A DNA stretch of 19,367 nucleotides from CAIWKO01 sp964469155 (GTDB lineage: Bacteria > Bacteroidota > Bacteroidia > Bacteroidales > CAIWKO01), in NCBI GenBank assembly GCA_964469155.1, contig CAYXXU010000081.1, positions 1 through 19,367 of the forward strand. The letters are read 5' to 3'. The translations under genes and the position numbers were made by a program. Below the pieces are notes generated by a model. That model was not told the origin of the DNA. It was given only the letters and a program-made list of their open reading frames with translations, and searched no databases. Positions 16,005 through 19,367 of this stretch are shown piece by piece. Numbering within the stretch: the stretch's first letter is position 1; each line of letters starts with the position of its first letter.

Positions 16005-16745
16005 TTAGCTTAGCATTACGCTGTTGGGTCCGTTCCAAAGTCCGTTGAGTTCAGGATGTTTGGTATTGATCCAGCGAACATAAAACTGCAGGTTTTCGCC
16101 GATATCTTCTACACTGAAATTCAGCATAAAAGTGGCTTTTGTAAAAATAGCCTTGGTGGTTCCATCGTCGGGGCTTTTCAACTGAACCCTGACTTTTGAA
16201 ACGGTTATACTACCATCAGCATTTTTTTCAAATACAGGAGGGAATTTCCGATAAGCTACTTCAACAGCATCGCATCCCGTGGGCTTACTGCTGCGGGAGC
16301 TATCCTGGATTGAGCGACATTTTATCTTTACTCCGCCTCCGCCCAAAATGGTGCCCGATGCCCAACATTTTTCGGAAATCGGCTTTGTGGGTTTAGTGGG
16401 ATCTTTACGCATACCGGTTTTACGGTTCAAAACCTTGCGGTCGTCGTCGGTCCAAATGCTTGCAGGAATATCGTTATAAATATCCGAAAGCATTTTTATC
16501 ATTTTTGCTTCATTATGCTCCAGTTTTGCTATTACTACCGGAGTTCTGGTTGCAGGACTTTTCCACAAAGTAAAGTAGAACACATAAGTGTCGTCGGTAG
16601 TGGCATCGCCATACAAATCTTTCAAGGCGGCTACCCTTGGGGCACTGAGTCCGAACCTGGTGGAATTGGCTTCAACATGAGGCACTGCAATCGAAAAAGC
16701 GGTTGCTTTGCCTTCGATGGTTGTTGGAAATACTTGACTGTTCAT
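16005..16745 (-). CDS. Conserved-looking protein of unknown function, 246 residues
   Basis: The frame runs from an ATG at 16745 to a stop at 16005 and is followed by a terminator, so it is a real transcribed gene. There is no signal peptide, lipobox or membrane segment. The N-terminal part (about 25-110) is mostly helical in character: LSAPRVAALKDLYGDA, then MIKMLSDIYNDIPASIWTDD and DRKVLN. A Lys-Pro-rich linker (KDPTKPTKPISEK) leads to a beta-rich C-terminal region (about 140-246) that could be an Ig/Fn3-like fold, with VEVAYRKFPPVFE and LQFYVRWINTKHPELNGLWNG. I recall similar helical-linker-beta proteins as frequent unnamed genes in Bacteroidota but cannot name a family. No catalytic motif is apparent. 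Upstream lie a hairpin and a 21-bp array that could act on its expression. Confidence 0.75.
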   Translation of the reverse strand: MNSQVFPTTIEGKATAFSIAVPHVEANSTRFGLSAPRVAALKDLYGDATTDDTYVFYFTLWKSPATRTPVVIAKLEHNEAKMIKMLSDIYNDIPASIWTDDDRKVLNRKTGMRKDPTKPTKPISEKCWASGTILGGGGVKIKCRSIQDSSRSSKPTGCDAVEVAYRKFPPVFEKNADGSITVSKVRVQLKSPDDGTTKAIFTKATFMLNFSVEDIGENLQFYVRWINTKHPELNGLWNGPNSVMLS

Positions 16746-16810
16746 AATTAATAATTTAGTTATGCCTGTTTGGGTTAATTACTGAAATTTGTTTGATAAT
16801 TGTGCCTGAT

Positions 16811-16850
16811 AAGAGGTTCGGGTAAACAAGACTTAACCCGCGAACCCCTT
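16811..16850. other. Imperfect palindrome upstream of the 246-residue gene
   Basis: AAG-A-GGTTC-GGGT is matched by ACCC-GC-GAACC-C-CTT around a 12-base spacer: stems of 4, 5 and 3 bp separated by a bulge and a mismatch. No T-run follows on either strand, so it is not a standard terminator. It could be an operator or an RNA leader structure of the minus-strand gene starting at 16745. Confidence 0.5.
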
Positions 16851-16914
16851 GATATTCTAAGAAAAGAAAACAGAGATTATTATGAAAATACAAATTATTT
16901 TGCCTGAAGTACGT

Positions 16915-17124
16915 ATTCGTACTTCCGAAGAAAGTATTCTTACTCCCGAAGAAAGAATTCTTACTCCCGAAGAAAGTATTCGTACTCCCGAAGAAAGTAT
17001 TCGTACTCCCGAAGAAAGTATTCTTACTCCCGAAGAAAGTATTCTTACTCCCGAAGAAAGTATTCGTGCTTCCGAAGAAAGTATTCGTGCTTCCGAAGAA
17101 AGTATTCGTGCTTTCGGGGAAATA
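16915..17124. repeat. 21-bp tandem array, 10 near-identical units
   Basis: Ten units start every 21 bp from 16915. Each reads ATTC(G/T)T, then (A/G)CT(C/T)CCGAAGAAAG and a final T. Variation is confined to a few positions: G/T at position 5, A/G at 7, C/T at 10, and the last unit is decayed. The consensus unit has no stop codon in any of its six frames (the T variant adds TAA in one), so the heptapeptide ORFs that appear on both strands here (ES-IRTPE type, and STNTFFG type) are not evidence of coding. The array lies in a 593-bp gap; the rest of the gap (17125-17338) shows nothing that I recognise. Confidence 0.9.
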
Positions 17125-17338
17125 ATTCGTAAAATTTACCCTCTCTTTGCTGATAAGTTTCCGGCTATGCACCTCCCTGCGAAAAGAAATCCCTTCACGG
17201 TAGAGAATTACCACCAACATCTCCCTTATTAAATTACCCAATGCCCGGCATGAGAGTTTCATAAATATTGCAACATTAACAGCCCTGCAATGATATACCC
17301 TTTTTTTATGATATTACCAATTTTTTTGGCGAGTTTAA

Positions 17339-17787
17339 TCATCTACGCAATTTATATTTATCCTTAAGCTGCTTTATACGTGGAAAAGCTGGCAGTAAAG
17401 CCATAAATTCCGGAACATGTTTTTCGCTAACTGTCAGATATCCTCCTCCCCAAAGGGTAAGGCGAATTTGCAGTATGCGCAAAGAATTGGTTTTTAAAGT
17501 GATTTTACCATAGCTTCTTACCCACATCATGTTAAGCTTCAAACCTTTATTGATAAGTAAAAACAGGCTCGCGGGCAGAAGTTTATCAAAATATCCCATG
17601 TTTACAGTGCGCTGCTGAAGTTTGTCGCCATCGATATCTATTTTAACACAGGTACCCCAACCTATAATATACCTGATTTTTAGAAAATTTTCAACGGCTT
17701 CTTCTTTCTTAATTTTGAAGCTTATGCGCAGTTCATAAGTGCCTGTGGCATCGGTGTAAGTTTTGTTGTTTTTTTTTCAATTTCCAT
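17339..17787 (-). CDS. Unknown small protein, reading frame interrupted at a 9-A run
   Basis: An 86-codon frame from an ATG at 17599 is open much further back, to about 17778, without a start codon. An ATG at 17787 (MEIEKK...) sits in the next frame and runs into a stop after about 20 codons. The two frames meet at a run of nine A (plus-strand T at 17769-17777). One extra A would join them into about 149 residues beginning MEIEKKNNKTYTDATGTYEL and passing through KIDIDGDKLQQRTVNMG to the C-terminal KQLKDKYKLRR. The joined protein looks like a small beta-rich domain with a basic tail; I do not recognise the family. The break could be a sequencing error, slippage at the tract (A AAA AAA), phase variation, or a recent mutation. 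An internal start at 17599 would remove the more distinctive half. Confidence 0.6.
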
Positions 17788-17908
17788 AATACAATGATTT
17801 AAGGTGTAACTAAATAGTTCTTATTGATAAATTTATAAATATTTTAAGTCAGGTACGAATTATTTGTATAAATTTTGGATTGATTCTGTTATTTTTAACA
17901 TTTTGTTC

Positions 17909-17962
17909 ACCCCGTTGGATTAAAACCGAAGGAAAATTTCCAACGGTATTAATCCTAGGGGT
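17909..17962. other. 54-bp nested palindrome upstream of the recombinase gene
   Basis: Arms pair in series: ACCCC with GGGGT, GGATTAA with TTAATCC, CCG with CGG, and GGAAA with TTTCC around one base. The intervals between them are short (GTT/TA, AA/TA, AA/AA), giving 20 paired bases over 54. A competing hairpin, CCGTTGGA (17912-17919) with TCCAACGG (17939-17946), uses the same bases. No T-run follows, so it is not an ordinary terminator. It lies 133 bp before the recombinase start. Confidence 0.7.
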
Positions 17963-17999
17963 AAACGTGCAAACATCGTCTGAACCGCAGATGGAAATG

Positions 18000-18022
18000 A
18001 TCCCGACACTGCGTAACGGGAT
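18000..18022. other. Small hairpin in the recombinase leader
   Basis: ATCCCG (18000-18005) pairs with CGGGAT (18017-18022) over an 11-base loop. CGCAG (17986-17990) could instead pair with CTGCG (18009-18013), so alternative folds are possible. GTTAAAT (18025-18031) next to it fits the loose integron core GTTRRRY, but that pattern is common by chance. Confidence 0.45.
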
Positions 18023-18068
18023 AGGTTAAATGATTAGTATGATGCGCTGATAATCAATAAAATTTTTG

Positions 18069-18076
18069 TAAGTTTG
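18069..18076 (+). promoter_or_regulatory. Possible -7 box for the recombinase gene
   Basis: TAAGTTTG matches the Bacteroidota -7 consensus TAnnTTTG and ends 19 bp before the ATG at 18096, a reasonable distance. A clear -33 TTTG was not found. Confidence 0.4.
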
Positions 18077-18095
18077 AGGTGCCATTTATAATAAA

Positions 18096-19214
18096 ATGAA
18101 AACTGTTGTAATTCGACGTGAACTGCACAAGGGACTTCCCCGTTTATTCATATTGTTTGATTACGATATGGAATTAATTTTCCTTTTAAAGAAAGTAAAA
18201 AGCGCAGCATGGAGTAACAGCCGGAAGAGCTGGCATGTGGAGGATAAAGAAGGAATTTTACAGGAATTACTGAAAGTATTTAAAGGCATAGCCTGGGTAG
18301 ATTACAGCAGACTAAAAGATAAACTGCCGGAAGAATCTCCTTATAGAGCAAAAGAAACAGAGGCTATGCCGGAAGAAATACAGCAGGGCTTGCACGACCT
18401 TAAGAAATGGATGCAACACAAACGTTATAGCGAGTCTACCATTAAAACTTATCTGGATGCAGCCAAAAGTTTTCTGATGTTCATTCACCCTAAACCCATG
18501 CACGAAGCTGATAATAATGATATGGTAAGATACGTCAATGAGTATATTCTTAAAAACAAGTTAAGTTTTGCTTACCAGAACCAAGTAGTGAATGCCTGTA
18601 AGTTGTTTTTTAGAGAAGTTATAAAAAGCAAACTTAATGTGGATAAACTGGAAAGGCCAAGGCATGAATATAAGCTACCTAATGTGCTGAGTAAAGAAGA
18701 AGTTGCAGCCATATTGAATGCTCACAGCAATGTAAAACACAAAACGATGCTCAGCCTTATTTATGCCTGCGGTCTGCGAAGGAGTGAATTAATAAATTTG
18801 AAGCCAGCAGATGTAGATAGTAAGAGAGGCTTATTAATTATCAGGCAAGGTAAGGGACGAAAAGACCGGATCACCCCTATCTCAGAAAAAGTAATTACTA
18901 TGCTTCGCGAATATTATAAAATGTATAAGCCCAAAGAATGGTTATTTGAAGGACAAACGAAAGGAGAACAATACTCTGAACAAAGTTTACAAAGTGTATT
19001 AAAGCAATCACTTGAAAAAACAGGAATAAAAAAGCCTGTCACATTGCATTGGCTTCGTCATTCATACGCCACTCATTTGCTCGAATCGGGAACAGATTTG
19101 AGGTATATACAGGAATTACTAGGACATAAGAGCAGTAAAACAACTGAGATATACACACATGTGAGTACTCATAGCATTAAGAAAATAAAATCACCATTTG
19201 ATGATTTGTATTAA
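18096..19214 (+). CDS. Tyrosine recombinase (site-specific integrase, Xer-like)
   Basis: The protein has 372 residues. The catalytic domain (about 200-365) has the complete set: Arg228 in ACGLRRSELINL, Lys253 in GKGRKDR, His318 and Arg321 in LHWLRHSYATH, His344 in LLGHKSS and the nucleophile Tyr353 in TTEIYTHVS. The core-binding SAM-like domain covers about 92-180 (RYSESTIKTYLDAAKSFL). An extra N-terminal region (about 1-85; LFILFDYDMELIFLLKKVKS, then AAWSNSRKSWHVED) precedes it and is absent from XerC/XerD, which are about 300 residues; its WSxxxxxWxV pattern resembles HARP-type DNA-binding segments. The enzyme cuts and rejoins DNA through a 3'-phosphotyrosine. It lacks the insertion typical of integron IntI between the second Arg patch regions, so I do not call it IntI. 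Palindromes lie on both sides, which suggests a mobile or invertible unit. Confidence 0.93.
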   Translation: MKTVVIRRELHKGLPRLFILFDYDMELIFLLKKVKSAAWSNSRKSWHVEDKEGILQELLKVFKGIAWVDYSRLKDKLPEESPYRAKETEAMPEEIQQGLHDLKKWMQHKRYSESTIKTYLDAAKSFLMFIHPKPMHEADNNDMVRYVNEYILKNKLSFAYQNQVVNACKLFFREVIKSKLNVDKLERPRHEYKLPNVLSKEEVAAILNAHSNVKHKTMLSLIYACGLRRSELINLKPADVDSKRGLLIIRQGKGRKDRITPISEKVITMLREYYKMYKPKEWLFEGQTKGEQYSEQSLQSVLKQSLEKTGIKKPVTLHWLRHSYATHLLESGTDLRYIQELLGHKSSKTTEIYTHVSTHSIKKIKSPFDDLY

Positions 19215-19241
19215 TAATTTTATACTTTTGATAAATAAAAA

Positions 19242-19302
19242 GTATGATAGCAGTCATACATATACGCCCAAAAATGGGCGGGTTTGTATGATTTTATCAT
19301 AC
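19242..19302. other. 61-bp nested palindrome downstream of the recombinase gene
   Basis: Three stems nest in order: GTATGATA (19242-19249) with TATCATAC (19295-19302), CATACA (19255-19260) with TGTATG (19285-19290), and CGCCCA (19265-19270) with TGGGCG (19275-19280) around AAAA. The internal loops are 5/4 and 4/4 bases. That is 20 base pairs in 61 bases. It begins 28 bp after the recombinase stop. No T-run follows. AACGAGTTAGCATGC comes directly after (from 19309). The design, stems broken by unpaired steps, resembles integron attC folds, but the attC core sequences are not matched. Confidence 0.75.
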
Positions 19303-19339
19303 CTATAAACGAGTTAGCATGCATTCTAAATCTTTAGTA

Positions 19340-19367
19340 ATGATGAAATTCATTTTAAAAATTTTAT
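19340..19367 (+). CDS. Possible start of a new gene, cut by the window edge
   Basis: ATG ATG at 19340 is followed by an open frame to the edge reading MMKFILKIL, which looks like the basic and hydrophobic start of a signal peptide. Only nine codons are visible, so this is weak. If real, it is the first gene after the downstream palindrome, on the same strand as the recombinase. Confidence 0.3.

Noticed and set aside
18096..19214. Integron integrase IntI
   Set aside because: The IntI-specific insertion in the catalytic domain is not seen, and the flanking palindromes lack proper attC core pairs.
19242..19302. Ordinary rho-independent terminator of the recombinase
   Set aside because: There is no T-run after the stem on the plus strand, and the structure is far larger than needed.

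Overview
The window looks like a chromosomal segment from a member of the Bacteroidota. The evidence is a type IX secretion (T9SS) C-terminal sorting domain, a gingipain-family (C25) peptidase, a DUF4294 protein, a WbqC-like protein, a YkfC-like NlpC/P60 peptidase, TAnnTTTG-type -7 boxes, few Shine-Dalgarno sequences, and many short tandem repeats in the intergenic gaps. The species cannot be named from the sequence.

Layout. (1) 1-3977, minus strand, AT-rich: a small T9SS-sorted secreted protein followed 11 bp later by a large C25 peptidase whose C-terminus lies beyond the left edge. (2) 3978-5065: no gene. It holds a strongly degenerate but well-phased array of about 29 units of 21 bp, then 7-bp-period low-complexity DNA. 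(3) 5066-6931, minus: an RlmB-type 2'-O-ribose rRNA methyltransferase and an unrecognised exported protein, separated by further 7- and 14-bp repeats. (4) 7034-9170, plus: WbqC-like protein, cytoplasmic-type NlpC/P60 peptidase, and an exported DUF4294 protein. (5) 9171-9381: a convergent gap framed by a perfect 12-bp inverted repeat lying 2 bp from both flanking stop codons. (6) 12744-9382, minus: a probable surface-glycan operon of Gfo/Idh/MocA dehydrogenase, lipoprotein, and polyprenyl-phosphate sugar-1-phosphate transferase. (7) 12867-15542, plus: divergent pcm and asnB, 3 bp apart. (8) 15543-16004: 10-bp and 9-bp tandem arrays and a terminator. (9) 16005-17787, minus: two unrecognised small proteins, one broken by a 9-A homopolymer, with a second 21-bp array (10 near-identical units) between them. 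(10) 17909-19367: a tyrosine recombinase lying between two unrelated nested, multi-stem palindromes, followed by a possible new start codon at the right edge.

The genes are mostly ordinary envelope, glycan and housekeeping functions. The intergenic DNA is the unusual part. Arrays with periods of 7, 9, 10, 14 and 21 bp, each with its own sequence, occupy the gaps. The recombinase with its paired palindromes resembles a mobile or integron-like unit. No frequencies or database matches were computed; family names come from visible motifs.
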